In this document: positions 10,736 through 22,900 of the stretch, one piece after another
How positions within the stretch are numbered: position 1 is the first letter of the stretch
Layout of the letters: each line of letters opens with the position of its first letter
Source: Takakia lepidozioides
Lineage: Eukaryota; Streptophyta; Takakiopsida; Takakiales; Takakiaceae
Assembly: GCA_030704615.1 (NCBI GenBank)
Contig: CM060734.1
Coordinates: 16,924,001 to 16,988,000 of the forward strand
DNA length: 64,000 nt
Reading direction: 5' to 3'
Notes under the pieces: model-generated
Database searches by the model: none
What the model was told of the DNA's origin: nothing
What the model saw: only the letters and a program-made list of their open reading frames with translations
Program-made: the position numbers and the translations under genes

Positions 10736-11921
10736 CTACTCTGGATGATCTTGTTCCCAACAAAGCACAGCAGAGATAGCAGCTAAGTCACTAGCGTCAG
10801 TTTGTAAAATGAAATGTAAGGTAAAGTCAGGGTAGGCAAGAACAGGGGCCGAAGTCAGAGCAATCTTGAGCTTCTCAAAAGCCGAGGTTTCTGCAGTACC
10901 CCATACAAAGCGCGCATCCTTGGACAGCAAGCGAGTAAGTGGGGCAGCAAACTTGGCAAACTGAAAGATGAAACGACGATAATAGGAACCAAGACCAAGA
11001 AAAGCCTTGACACAGGTCTTGTCCCTAGGAGTAGGATAATCCCAAACAGCCTGAATCTTACGAGGATTTGGCCTGATTCCAGCAGCAGATAGCAGGTGCC
11101 CAAGGAAGTGTAGTTGTTCCATACAGAAGTCACACTTCTTGGCTTTGACTTTTAGGCCTGCAGCCCACAGTCTGCACACCACCCATTATAAGTCCAACAA
11201 GTGAGCATCAAAGGTAGTGGAGTAGATATTAATATAATCTATGTAGACTAAGGCACATTCCCAGCGAATATTGCCAAGCACAACATCCATGAGCCTCTGA
11301 AAGGTGGCAATAGCATTGCATAATCCAAAAGGCATAGTTTCGAACTGATACATGCCCATGCGACAGGCCGTGAAGGCCGTTTTCTCTTTGGCTGCCAAAG
11401 TCAAGGGCACCTGCCAGAATCCAGCTGCTAGATCTAATGACGAGAATATAGTAGCTCCATTCAATTGGTCAAGAGTCTCATTAATACGAGGCAAGGGATA
11501 CACATCCTTTTTAGTGATAGCATTTAGACGTCTAAAATCAACACAGAAGCGAGTTAAACCATCATTTTTCCCTACCAAGACAATGGGACTGGCCCAAGGC
11601 AAGATTGAGGGTGTGATGACACCTGCGTCCAACATTTTGGTAATCTCTTCTTGAATAACATTTTTTTCTCGCACACTCTCTCGGTAGGCATACTGTTTGA
11701 TAGGCTTACCTTCAGTGATGATATCATGGTCCAGGATGATCGTGCGACCAAGGTCATGAGGGCCCTTGCTAAAGATATCCAGATTATTACGGAGGAAGTC
11801 ATGGAGTTGGCTGGTCTGCTGAGGTATGAGATGCTCTCCAATCGTGATGTCTTGCAAAATCTGTTGATAATGCAGCTCTTGATCTGAGGTCAAGGGAAGA
11901 CTGAGAGCAGGCCCGATAGGG
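10736..11921 (-). pseudogene. Reverse transcriptase of G3 (inactivated)
   Basis: The RT motifs are in order: SILPWASPIVLVGKNDG, RFCVDFRRLNAITKKD, SSLDLAAGFWQVPL, MPFGLCNAIATFQRLMD, LGHLLSAAGI and KAFLGLGSYYRRF. It then runs into the start of RNase H (ILQTDASDLAA). The catalytic box reads YIDYIN where YxDD is expected, so one of the two metal-binding aspartates is replaced by tyrosine. A TAA lies near 11184. The frame continues upstream to the E1 insertion site, with a one-base phase difference from the protease fragment beyond the insert. Confidence 0.88.
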
Positions 11922-11966
11922 GGTTGCTATTCCATGAGCTCATGAGCCATGAGCTCATGAGCGGGC
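11922..11966 (+). repeat. E1 left terminal inverted repeat
   Basis: It reads GGTTGCTATTCCATGAGC, then ATGAGCTCATGAGCGGGCAT. The reverse complement of 25306-25370 is similar, with about one extra CATGAGC unit. Short internal ATGAGCTCAT palindromes make the end itself hairpin-prone. Confidence 0.75.
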
Positions 11967-12184
11967 ATGGCTCACCCATGAGCCGCAAAGTAACACACTT
12001 CGAATTTCGGCAGATTTTTTTCGGGCCCAAAACTATAAAATAATCGAAAGTAGTATAAGAAGAGAAGGTTTTTGAAGATTTCCGCGCTCATGCTGGAAGC
12101 ACTCCGCTCATAAGTACCAGTGTCCGCTCATGACTTGGAGCCCAGGCTCATGGACTGCCAGGCCAGGTCATAGAAAAACTGAAT

Positions 12185-12625
12185 TCTAGGCAATAACGGC
12201 ACCGAAATTATCTCAGAGGCAGAGACGCAAGCGGAATTAGGATCCGGGTTTGCAGACTCCAAAAACGCAATGGCGACCTATAACCATGGATAATACAGTC
12301 GCAGAAGTGCAGGAAGGTTGGGTATAACGGCGCCGTAATTGGGCACAAGAAAAGAAATAGCCGGCTGAAGGCTCGGGAGTGAAGCCAATAACGGTGCCGA
12401 AATTGGGCTCCGCCAACCAAATACCCGGCTGAAGCCTCCGGAGTGCAGCCAATAATGGCGCCGAAATTGGCCCCGGAAACCAAATACTCGGCTGAAGGCT
12501 GGGCAGTGCAACCAATAACGGCGCCGAAATTGGGCTCCGAAAACAAAATTCTCGGCTGAAGCTTCCGCAGTCCATCCAATAACGGCGCCAAAATTGGGCT
12601 CCGGAGAGCAAATACCCGCCTTACG
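12185..12625 (+). repeat. E1 left subterminal repeat array
   Basis: There are about six imperfect copies of a 60-base unit built on AATAACGGCGCCGAAATTGG and GGCTGAAGCCTCCG. The core GGCGCCGAAATT is shared with the larger arrays in E1 and E2. The array keeps overlapping frames open in all minus phases, but these are repeat artefacts rather than genes. Confidence 0.75.
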
Positions 12626-12838
12626 GTGAGGGAGTTTTGCAAACTCTCCTAAAACTGGTGCGGATTTGTCTAATAAAAGCACACATGTCGGAGGAAATAG
12701 AAGTTCTGCCGCATACGACATTGGCAGTGCAGCAATGATATATCCCTCTTCCGCCGGCCTCGCTCTCATTTTGCTCTTCACTCTTCTCTGTTGTGCCCAT
12801 CTCCTCCCTGCTCTGAGTTCTTGCTGTGTCGTGAGGCC

Positions 12839-13390
12839 ATGTCGTGCCCGAATCACATCTATCGACGCCAGACGGGAGTCATTGTCCTGAAAGCAGACGA
12901 CATCATTGTCTTCCTAGATGTTTACAGGGACGATTCTCGTCTTGTCCAGCTGAGAGCAATGGAGTTTCTTCCAGGATTGCACGATTCTCCTGGACCTCGG
13001 CTGGGGAGCAAGTGGTTCCTACGCATCATGGACCTGGACTTTCCGCTTGAGTGGGAGCCGAACAGATCACGCACAGCGTTGCTGTATTGCTGGAATTGTT
13101 GCGAGTGGACGTATGATGAGTGCATAGGTGAAAACTTCACGCGTGGACGGACTGGCTCGGAAAGTGGGGACATTCTCTTCAGTTATGAGGATGAGGAGGA
13201 GGGGAACACAGGGCCCACTGTGAAAATGTCCTTCTACCAAGGGGGTGCTATCGATAAACACGACATCCTCGTTAGTTTCAACCGGGCGACAGAAACCGCT
13301 GACATTTTGTTCAAATATTGGCACCCGGTCACTCAGGAGGTCCTTGAGAGGCCAGTTCGAGTTCCTTCTTCTTGGGCGAGGGGACCATAG
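12839..13390 (+). CDS. Small unknown gene of E1
   Basis: An open frame of 183 codons starts at an ATG giving MSCPNHIYRRQTGVIV; an in-frame extension upstream is possible. The protein is acidic, with no signal peptide or membrane segment. It has two CxxC-like pairs (CWNCCEWTYDEC) and a glutamate-rich patch (EDEEEGN). I recognise no family. It lies between the left subterminal array and the transposase and is transcribed away from the left end. The composition looks like real coding sequence and the frame is undamaged, unlike the large gene on the right. No copy is visible in E2. Confidence 0.5.
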   Translation: MSCPNHIYRRQTGVIVLKADDIIVFLDVYRDDSRLVQLRAMEFLPGLHDSPGPRLGSKWFLRIMDLDFPLEWEPNRSRTALLYCWNCCEWTYDECIGENFTRGRTGSESGDILFSYEDEEEGNTGPTVKMSFYQGGAIDKHDILVSFNRATETADILFKYWHPVTQEVLERPVRVPSSWARGP

Positions 13391-14074
13391 GTCTTGCATG
13401 CTAGAGTATACATGTTTCGACTCGCCGACACTCATGGCACATACATTTTGATTCAGAAATCAAGTAGCTTCCCTGTGCCATATGGGCAATATACATGCTT
13501 GGATAATCTTCTGTTAAGGTTTTTTGCAATTCACTGCCAGTATGCTGGGACGTGTCCTTTGTCGTATGGATTGCTGTTTGCATAAGGTGCAGTATGCAAA
13601 TGCTAGAATGTGCAGTAGGACCCTTCCCACTGGGACACAGAACTAGCAATCTTGTAAAGGCATCACATTTGCATAACACTGACAATGTATTGGTAGCAAA
13701 TTGGAGTCTTCTCATAAAGGTGGACGAAAACGCCAGGATGGGCTGCGAAATCACCACAGATTGAATGAAGAGCAGTAACAAAGAAGCACTATGCAGTATA
13801 CAGACCAATAACGGCGCTGAAATAGGCCTCAATGCCCGTGTATCTCCACACAATGTATGCTTTACTCGGATCCATTTATAGACAACCAAAATAAAAAAAA
13901 ACATGCGCATGCCATTCACGGCCAAAAACCACATTCTCATGTATTGCGGCACCGAAATGCACCTGGAGCCATGGCGGTGCGGCACCACCAAATGTATAAT
14001 TCCTCACAAAAAAATAGGGTGCAAGAAGATGAATGTAATATAATTGCCACTTTCTCCTTCCCGAATGTGGAATG
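13391..14074. other. E1 spacer between small gene and transposase
   Basis: No coding frame is supported. Two single copies of the GGCGCCGAAAT-type motif occur (near 13810 and 13945). The 3' ends of both flanking genes converge here, so terminators or 3' UTRs are expected, but I cannot place them. Confidence 0.4.
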
Positions 14075-17000
14075 TCAAGCAGTCCGATCTGTATCCTGCC
14101 GTAGGGCCTTGTGCAGCTCGTTGAAACTCAGTGTTGGAGCATGGATGAAGACGTCCACTACGGATATGCAACTCATGCGCTTCAGAAAAATGTAATAAAG
14201 GTGTTTGCAGGGGACGTATGTTGCATTCTTCGATTCCATAACAAGGAAGTCCTCACAGTTGCAAGCTGGGTACTGAGAAACCGTGATTGCATACGACACT
14301 GCGCGCAGCAAACCCGGCTGTTGACAACTGAAATATGCGCCCCATCCCGGGGTGAGAAACATCCCTGCAACCTTGCACTATGCAGGGCAAGGCAAGAGCG
14401 TTGGTCATCCTGGTGTCGTTCGCCTTTGTTGGTGGCCGCCGTCTTTTTAGTTTCCCCCACCGATGGGTGGGCCAAGCTGCGGGGTCACCCACCGGTATGC
14501 GAGGCGAAGAGCTTCTCGTGGGAGGAGGATGACGACTGGGAATTGGATTTCGTGGAACGTCTGTCCTCTCCACCAGTCGAAACCCTGCACTTCCTAGAGC
14601 GTCTGCCTCCTCCAGGGTAAGATCTGTACCAGTTGCCACAGGCCAGACTGCCGGTGGTTCAGGCATGCCTTATACACCATACTTGGGCTTGCCGAACACA
14701 CACGACATGATGTCGTGCCTGCAGAACCAAAACTCCTTCAGTGTGGCCTCCACAAACTTTGCGCACACAAATCTCCCTGTGAAGCAAGGGGCAGGCACAC
14801 CGCCCTGCGAGCTCCTCCGAATCATCTCATTGCATCTCTGGTTGGTGTCGACACGAACAACACAACATTTGCCACGAAATGTCGGATGGGTCCGTGCAAT
14901 TCTCCACTGCGAGGCCGACACATCTCGCTCCACGATTGGAATGTTGTATTGGGTAATGAAAATAGGAGCAACATGCTCATCCTCGGCATGGTGTCCCGAG
15001 TCCGGCAGCGATTCCATGGATGCTGCAGGAGAGGGGGTACGAGTCCTGCTGGGAGGAGGCGTGGGACGCAACATCGTTGCGCCCCGAGGTTGAGTGCGGA
15101 TGTTCATATCTGATCTCCATGAATCTCGGCGCCTCCGGGCATGTCCTCAATTCTTCTCTTCACCGACCGGCTGCGGACATCGCCCTCCAGGCAGTTCCCC
15201 CGACTGTGTAACGGCGTTGACCTTATTGTTTCCCGCAATGCAGCAGTCCATTTTTTGGGATCGGTCGAATGATGCGCCGCCCTCATCAGCATCTCCTGCC
15301 TGTCTGGTCCGATACCCCATTGCTTTCCTCCCAGAAACTGGTAGTAACGAGATTGTTGCGTGATGGCCCTCACAATATCTTCTGTTGTTGCTGTCAACAT
15401 GTCAACGAGATGTGCCGCAGAGGAAGCACGCCAGGAAGAGTGCACCGATTCGGCCATGTTTGTCGTCGGCATATCCGTGTCATCCTCCAAGCTCATGTCC
15501 TGTTGAAGGAAATTAGAAATGTCACTCATTGTGGAGAATGTCCAAGCACAAAACAGAACAATTGTCAAGTACAAAAATGTGTTACATGTCTCATGTAGTC
15601 TCCAAACTGGCGGAATCTATAGTGCCACCACGCAAGCCACGTTTGCACTTCTGGCTGATCTTTCACATCCACTGCCCCTGAAGACACCCACCAGGCACGT
15701 ATGGTTGCAAACTCGGTCTCCGCCTCGTCGATGGAATTCGCATTTTTCCACGCAAGGCACATACTGATATGATCCTGCCGGTGGCATGACACCACGAACC
15801 TTTTCGTGTTTTGCGTCAAACTCTGCATGAAGTGGAACCCGCAAGATCTCTCCTTACCTTCCATCAGAGTCTTTGGGTCGTCCCCATATACCCTCCTAAC
15901 TGCAGCCCAGTTCGCCTGGGCATTGTCAGCCATGAAGCCCCTAAAATCGGGAGGGGGCAACTTCGCTCTCGCCATTTGCTCATTAATTCCGTGCCACATA
16001 TGCAACTCCGAATCTGTGTCTTCTCCTTTCATTTCGCAGATAGCAATGGTCATCAACTTTCTGCAATGTGGGTCGTAAACATGTGCCCCCATTGTCACCC
16101 AATTGTGGTTGGTAATTCGCCGGATGTGGTTGAACATGACCCAGCAATTTGAGAGGTCTCCACTGGTCATCCGCTTCACCAAATCGACGCCGCTCCCCGG
16201 TCCGCACGTTGACATCTTAAATATGAAGCACATGTCCGTCTCTGAGCCTTGACCAGGAAAGAAGCTGCCTTGGATGAAGTCGTAGCCGCATGTGCGCTTC
16301 ACTTCCAAGATGGAGTGCATGTCTGATCCTCTTCCGATTCGTTTCTTGCAGCCGACAATGTGGTTCCTGACATTGGGGCTGCATACATGGGAGACAGCTT
16401 CCAGCAGCTCCTTCATGTCCCCCTCGCCCAGCTTCTCTCTTGTGCTTCCGTCCTCCGACATTATTATGCCAATTGCAATTCTATGTGCGGATGCGAGCTG
16501 TATCTGCTTTGGTTTTGCTCCCAGCCTGAACCTCACCTCCTCCTTGATAATATCGTGGGCTTGTTGAAAAGCGACTCTGCAATTGCCTCTGGCGACGGGG
16601 TGGTCATGCTTTCCGATGTGAATGCATGCTCTGGTGCACCCTGGGCCGATGGTCCCGACGTAGTACTGCTTGGCATTGCACACTGCCATGCACGTAGGGG
16701 CTGCGTTGCAATGGGCATACTTGAACGTCCCTGCAGGAACTCTACCTTGAGGCCAAAATGGGGTCGACGAATTGCCAATCCAGTCAATTTCATTCCGGGT
16801 GCTTTTGCTCGTGTAATGGTAACAAGTGCTCGAGAAACATTTAAGATGCCCAGCACACAATACATATCTCACTCGAACTCCATTACCCAGGTTGGACGAT
16901 GAAGTTTTGGTGACACACCAAGGGTGGCCGTCATGTTTCCTGTTCATTCCTGCCAGCATGCCGTCTGGGCCTGCGCCTGCCGGCACTGCAGAGAACTCGT

Positions 17001-17776
17001 AGATAGCATTCCCATCCACAACTTCAGGCAAAGTTTCCACAGAATGGATTGGAGTTTTGTCGTAATCAAGCCTAAGAAGGTCACTGGAGCGGGAACCCGT
17101 TGTCTTCATCCTCCGCAATATGTCAATTACTGAGCGGACGGAAGTTGAGTCGGAGGGTGTGTGCTCATTGTTTGCCGACTTCTGAACACTCCTAGTGACG
17201 GACGACTTCGAAACATACGATGGAAGGACCATACAGTCTTCATCGTCACGGGATAAGTCGTGGACGACTGTTTCCATGTTTTCTAGGATTTCCCTTTTCA
17301 CATGTTTGGGCTTCTTTGCTTGTGAAGAGGTGCCCACATCCTTCATGGCAGACTTCACATCTTGCACGCCAGACCCTCTTGTGGAAGGAGGATCAACCAA
17401 GTTCCAGCGTGGGAACTCTTTAGGCACGATTTCACCAATTGCACTGTACCGGATGGATTCAGAAGCTAGGAGCCGCCACTCTTTGCCTTTTCCGAAATCT
17501 GCATGCAGAATGACGGCACTTTCCAGAAAAATTTCCATAAGCCTCATTCGTCTCCTCTTCCAAAAACACCGTTCCAGGGTGGAGCCCGAACTTCACACAC
17601 AAGTACTGCTCAGTGACAATCGCAAATCCTTGGTCGCAGGGTATTTTAGCTTTCAGAGAATCAGGATGGAAGTACACATTTACCCAAACACGGGAGTCCA
17701 TGTTGAAGACGGGACCTCTCGGTACGCTCCGCAGCGAAGTCCTGCAATGAGAAGAGTGTGTCCTACCTAATACCAC
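14075..17776 (-). CDS. E1 transposase with SWIM zinc finger (intron-containing)
   Basis: The main exon (17547-15586) is about 650 codons. The N-terminal region has HPWCVTKTSSSNLG and a cysteine cluster. A DD(E)-like core follows with AHVYDPHCRKL and GFMADNAQANW as likely acidic sites. A GT-AG intron at 15500-15585 joins DYMRH to DMSLEDDTDMPTTNMAES, whose TTNMAES resembles the conserved MULE segment. A C-terminal SWIM finger, ACNCEDFLVMES then YVPCKHLYYIF, lies near 14190-14270. One-base phase breaks near 17535 and 14305 and further frame changes between 15100 and 14660 (introns or decay) leave intactness uncertain. The N- and C-terminal parts match the E2 protein at 47706-49064. It would cut and join the transposon ends in the nucleus. 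Confidence 0.72.
15500..15585 (-). other. Probable intron in the E1 transposase gene
   Basis: On the minus strand the donor is CAT|GTAACA and the acceptor is TTCCTTCAACAG|GACATG, with a pyrimidine-rich tract before AG. Removal keeps one frame between two conserved coding parts, whereas the unspliced frame stops at once. Confidence 0.65.
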
Positions 17777-17929
17777 AATGATTTTCTGGAGGATTCTGTA
17801 TCCAACAGGATGGGTGATCAGTGCACGTATGGATGAAGGTGTGTAACGTACGTTACAAAAACGGACGACAACAGCAAGTTCACATCGGATATTTGGTGCC
17901 TGAATTGTGATGTACCACCACTTGGGCTA

Positions 17930-19540
17930 CAATAAATCTGGCCTTCCCATGAATTTCGGCACCGAAATCTGGATGAAAATCTTTGTCATGTAACAGATTT
18001 GGAAGCCAGGGGATGAATTCCGGCGACAGAAATCGTAATTTGTTCACCTCATGAAACTGAGCATGCACCCAACGGATGGATTTCGGTGCCGAAATTCGGA
18101 TGAACATCTTCTTCATGAAATTGTTTCTTCACGTAAGGGTTGAATTTGCATGCCGAAATACGGATGAATGTGTTCGTAATTACAGTCGTGATTCACCACG
18201 TGTCCGGATTTCGGTGCCGACATCCGAATGACACTAATCATGAATAGGCAGAATGGATGAATTTCGAAGCCGAAATTCATTCTTCTTCTCATTTTCCGAC
18301 TCTAATTCTGCTGTCCTGCGGATGGATTTCGGCACCGAAATTCATCCAAAGTCCTACCTTCTTTTTCTTTTTCCTTGCGACAGATGAATTTCGGCGCCGA
18401 ATTTCATCCAAGTCGGACCTTCTAATTTTCTTTTTTCTTCGCGAGCAATGAATTTCGGCGCCGAAATTCATCCTAGACCTCCCTTCTAATTTTCTTTTTT
18501 CTTCGCGAGCAATGTATTCCGGAGCCGAAATTCATCCAAGTCCTCCCTTCTAATTTTATTTTTTCTTCGTGAGCAATGAATTTCGGCGCCGAAATCCATC
18601 CAAGTCCTCCCTTCTAATTTTATTTTTTCTTCGCGAGCAATGAATTTCGGCGCCGAAATTTATCCGAAGTCATCCATCCAAATTCTTTTAAGGGTTTGAG
18701 CGCTGGATTTCGGCGCCGAAATTCATCAAATGCCCTCCCTCCAATATTTATTCCTCTTTGAAATGGATGAATTTCGGCGCCGAAATTCATCCTTACTGTC
18801 CGCAATGAGTAACTGTAATATTACATTTTCTATGCGACGGATGAATTTCGGCGCCGAAATTCGTCCGAACCCGACACTTACTTCTTGCTTCTGGATGATG
18901 TAATGTTCCGAAATTCGTTGGAGATAATCCATTCCGACGAAGATAACACGAATATTCTGTATTTAATGGAGAAATCGGCACATTCAACCCCTTCTGTCTT
19001 ACAAAAGGCCGTTATCCAATGTCGAAAGGGGATATTTTTTCATGTTGGGGGAAAATTAATTGCATTTTAGCCGTTGTTTTCATTTGAAACTGACAGTATC
19101 CATTAAGTGGTCTTTTTTCGCACGGGACATTGCCGCACATAAAGTATAATTTTGGCGCCGAAATTATAGTTAAATGTCCAGACATGGCAAGTCCAACAGG
19201 CATGGACAGCATCCGTGAGGGGCAATGATGGCGGCAAAGCGTAGCATGGTGCCGATTTAGTCTTCGCGCTGGATGAATTTTGGCGCCGAAATATGGATGA
19301 TTTCACCTCGTCTACTCGCGGACGGAGATATTCGTAATGAATTTTGGCGCCGAAATATGGATGGAATGTGCCCAGGTGCAGCCGTCTCCACTGTCCCGGA
19401 ATTAATTCCGGCTCCGATATCTGACTGACAGGTTTGCTCATGATGGATGAGGGCTGGGGAAGCGATGAATTGCGGCGCCGAAATTCATAAGTTTGTGCAT
19501 GGAAGCACTTGAATAGGATGAATTTCGGCGCCGAAATTCA
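17930..19540. repeat. E1 central array of GGCGCC palindromes
   Basis: At least fifteen copies of a palindrome with half-site GGATGAATTTCGGC, meeting at GGCGCC, lie here. Between 18370 and 18790 they form a tandem array with a period of about 64 bases and a spacer rich in TTCTAATTTTATTTTTTC. Elsewhere spacing is irregular. The palindrome is much better conserved than the spacers. The array sits between the divergent transposase and large gene, so it could serve as a shared promoter, a transposase-binding region, or a hairpin source. Function is unknown. Confidence 0.85.
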
Positions 19541-19947
19541 TCCATCCGCTGATGAAACGTTACGACCTCACTGTTGAATGTCATAGGCAGGGGATTTTCA
19601 TGGCGGTTGGGTTTCGTGATGTGTGGATATTTCATTCAATGTCGGCTGCTCCGGGAACAGCATCCGGTGAACGGAACGGTATTTCGGTGCCGCAATTCGG
19701 ATAAAGCGTCTTGTACTGGTGGCTTGAACAGACACGCATCGTGTTCCAGTCGACTTCATCCGTGCGAACGTGTCAGGGGTCGCAATCTCTTCATCACCCA
19801 TACGGCAGAAAGTGGTGGACGGTGGCAACGCTTCCGGAGACGTGGCTGCTTACGCATCTGCTCGTGCATAGTGGTTGCATGTTCCACCGCTTCACTCTCT
19901 CGCTCCTTGCCCTTCTACAGTGACATTCTCTTGTGTTTCCTCTCCTT

Positions 19948-22900
19948 ATGAAGCATAGTGATAGCATAGAGTTTGTGGAAGGTCAGGCGACTCCGGCAAA
20001 GAGGAGGACGCGGGATTTTGGGAAGCCGCCGACGACACGACTTAAGCTCCGTCTCATGCAGGAAATGCAGACATCGTTATCCGGAGACTCGGATCGCCCA
20101 CCAGTGAGAGATTCGTGCTTCGCGGATGTGAAACACTCCATACGCACTATTCCTTTTACACATTTTTTTTGGCCTGCAGTGTCTCATGTTTTCCTCTTTG
20201 TTTGACATGGGAGCTGGGGAGGGATCGCAGGGGGGCGAGGCAACACAGTCACCTTTGGATACTCCTGCCCGGGTGCTGCGCTTGCAAGGTGGAAGTTCAT
20301 CGAGGCAGGCGAGTCCTCATTCAACACCTCAGATATCGCCTCAGAAAAGCCCACCTAGAGTTCGAAAGCCGAGGAAGCAGAAGGAGCCCATGGCTTCGCC
20401 AGTAAAACCACTAGGGAGACTGGAAGCGGAGATATTGGGTTTGCAGGCAGTTTCAGAAAACACGGATGCGGTGGAGGCCGCTGGAGATGTCGGAGTCGGA
20501 TCTGTAGAACGGCGGCCCATTGAGCTGACAGAAGCAGAGGACGACAACGTGGTGCGACTTGACGACGATCAGAACCTGCTGGTGCTTGCGGAGGAGCAAA
20601 ACCTCCAGGACAGTAGACAAGCTGGTGAGAGGGATGAGGGAAGTGAGAGAGGTGCTAGAAGTAAGAAACTGGTGGCGGGTATGCTCATGAGCGCACGAGA
20701 CATGAACATAGCAGCAAACAGGTTGCTGGCAGAGACTCATAGCAACATAGGCCGCGTTTTGGGCTCCATGGTGTATCCGGAGAACCTCAAAGTTCCTTTG
20801 TGTCGCATGGTTAGCCTTCCAGTTGTAAGGCAAACACTGCCAGGGGACATTGATTGACTGAAGCACAACTTCAGAGAGGGGTATAGACGGGGGTCGGCAG
20901 CATTCTACGTTTCCATTGAGAATGACCATGGTGTCACAAGGGGCCCCACTGCAGAGGAGCTTCAGAATTGGAGCCCCCACTGGCACACTATAAATGCCGA
21001 GTTTGAAGCCTCTCTGAAGACTAATCCCACATTCGCACACATGGAAGGGAAGATGTTCTTCGTTTGGGACGGGAACCACAGGATGCTTGCCTGGACAGAG
21101 TACATTGCTGAAATGCATCCGCAAGATATCAGTTGGCATTACATGGTGGACTGCATTGTCGTGAAGGTGGACATCAGGGTCAGAGGACTGCTGAAGGGTG
21201 CCATGGCGGATATAAATCTATAAGTATACAACTACATCCTTGTGTACTGCCTATTGCGGCGCCGAAATAGACAATGTTCTTGACTGTCATGCACTCTATG
21301 AACTGGAAATTGGATTGCGGTGCCGAAATCAAATTTTCATGTTGTTTTTTTTTTCTCCATGGCAGGGTAACAGAGAGGGCCTTCGTGGAAACTCATCTGG
21401 CACATACGCTCTACATAGTGGAAGAAGTGGGAACAGCACCGCTGACGGACTTCCAAAAATCCCTCGATCCCGAGCTGTACAGGAAGTCCCTTGCGAAAGC
21501 AGATCGCACCTGGTACCGTCCAACACTGGACGCCATGGTGGAGATCCTCTATTCGGTGAGGTTCATCTCAAATTTCCCGATTTAATGCTATTTGTTGCAG
21601 GGATCCGTGGCCTGACTGTATCCGCTGGGTATGGGAATGCAGACGAACATCAAGGATGACTTGGCCTATGCCAAAAGGCAGTTCTTTGAGAATGATGCCC
21701 CCTACAAGACAGACGCGTCGATAGAGAGTCACATTGTGTAGGCAGGGAGGCAATCACGGACCAAGTACAGGTCCAAATTTGTTAAGCAAGTTGCAATCGC
21801 TGACCCTGGTCTTGGTGCCGAGTTCCTGGCAGAGATAGGACTGCATTACTCCAGACCCATGAAACCGGAAATGTCCATGGAGAAACTTCATCACATCGCA
21901 GTGTCCTGTGTTGAGCCGGCGGAGAAGGTAAGCATTTGTTTGTTCTTGTTTTGTGTCTTCTCGCGATTGTCATGATGAAGTTCTTGTCTGACCGATGTTA
22001 GGCCATGCAAACGAGGTGGCTGCGAATCTGGAACGGCCATACAAACACGAAGCTGTTGTACCACTTTCCCATCGAGCCAACAGACGACAAAATGAACGAC
22101 TGGCTCAATGTGATGACTTGGTGGCATCAGGTATAATTTCCTCCTCTTCTATGTGTTGGACAACATTGCAATTTCAAAATCATGAATGTTTTGGAAACCT
22201 GCAATGCTGCAGGTACTGACCCACGCCTAGGAGCAATTGGATTGCAACACCACCACTTTCAAGTTACAAATCGACTGGACGAAGCCTAAGACTATGGAGA
22301 ACTACGTACAGTCATGGCGAGGGCGCTTCGCAAACCTCTTTTTCAGAGAAATTGCAAAGGCAAGACGCAGCGTATACATCGAAGAGCAGGAGGGTGCCGA
22401 CAAAGTGGCAATGCGTGTCCTGTTCAGGTAATCTGCTGCCAATGCATCCCCCTATTTGCAGTTTTGATGATTTAGCTAAGCAGCGGTGGATATTGCGTTG
22501 ACGAAATATACCTCTGCAAGATGTGAGTGCTGGGTAATTGGGGCACGGTCCTCTGCATATTTTGGTGCCGAAATACTTTGTGCATTGAGAACTTTCTCTT
22601 GCATGATGCATCCGTAGAATGATTTATGCTGCGTGATTGCAGGTACATAAACTTTGCACTCATTCCGTCCGGAGCCATTCAAAGGGTTCCACCATTCTTC
22701 CTCGCGTGGAGGACACCTGGAGGTCATGGTATGATGTACACAGAAGTAATGGCGAAGGAGTGGCATGCCGAGCATTTGGTAGACTGTCCCTGGTATGTGG
22801 ATCTCCCAAGTGGCACTGTTGACCTCTCGGAGGTTAACTTGAAGAAGGAAGCAAATGCCAGGGCTATGAAGGCGCAATCGGATCCCCAACCAGAGGACGC

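Noticed and set aside
12208-12856. Three overlapping minus ORFs of 124-192 codons at the E1 left end
   Set aside because: They read the 60-base subterminal repeat in different phases and have no conserved domain.
15806-17770. Plus-strand ORFs opposite the E1 transposase
   Set aside because: They are shadows of the minus-strand coding exon, which has recognisable conserved motifs and a match in E2.
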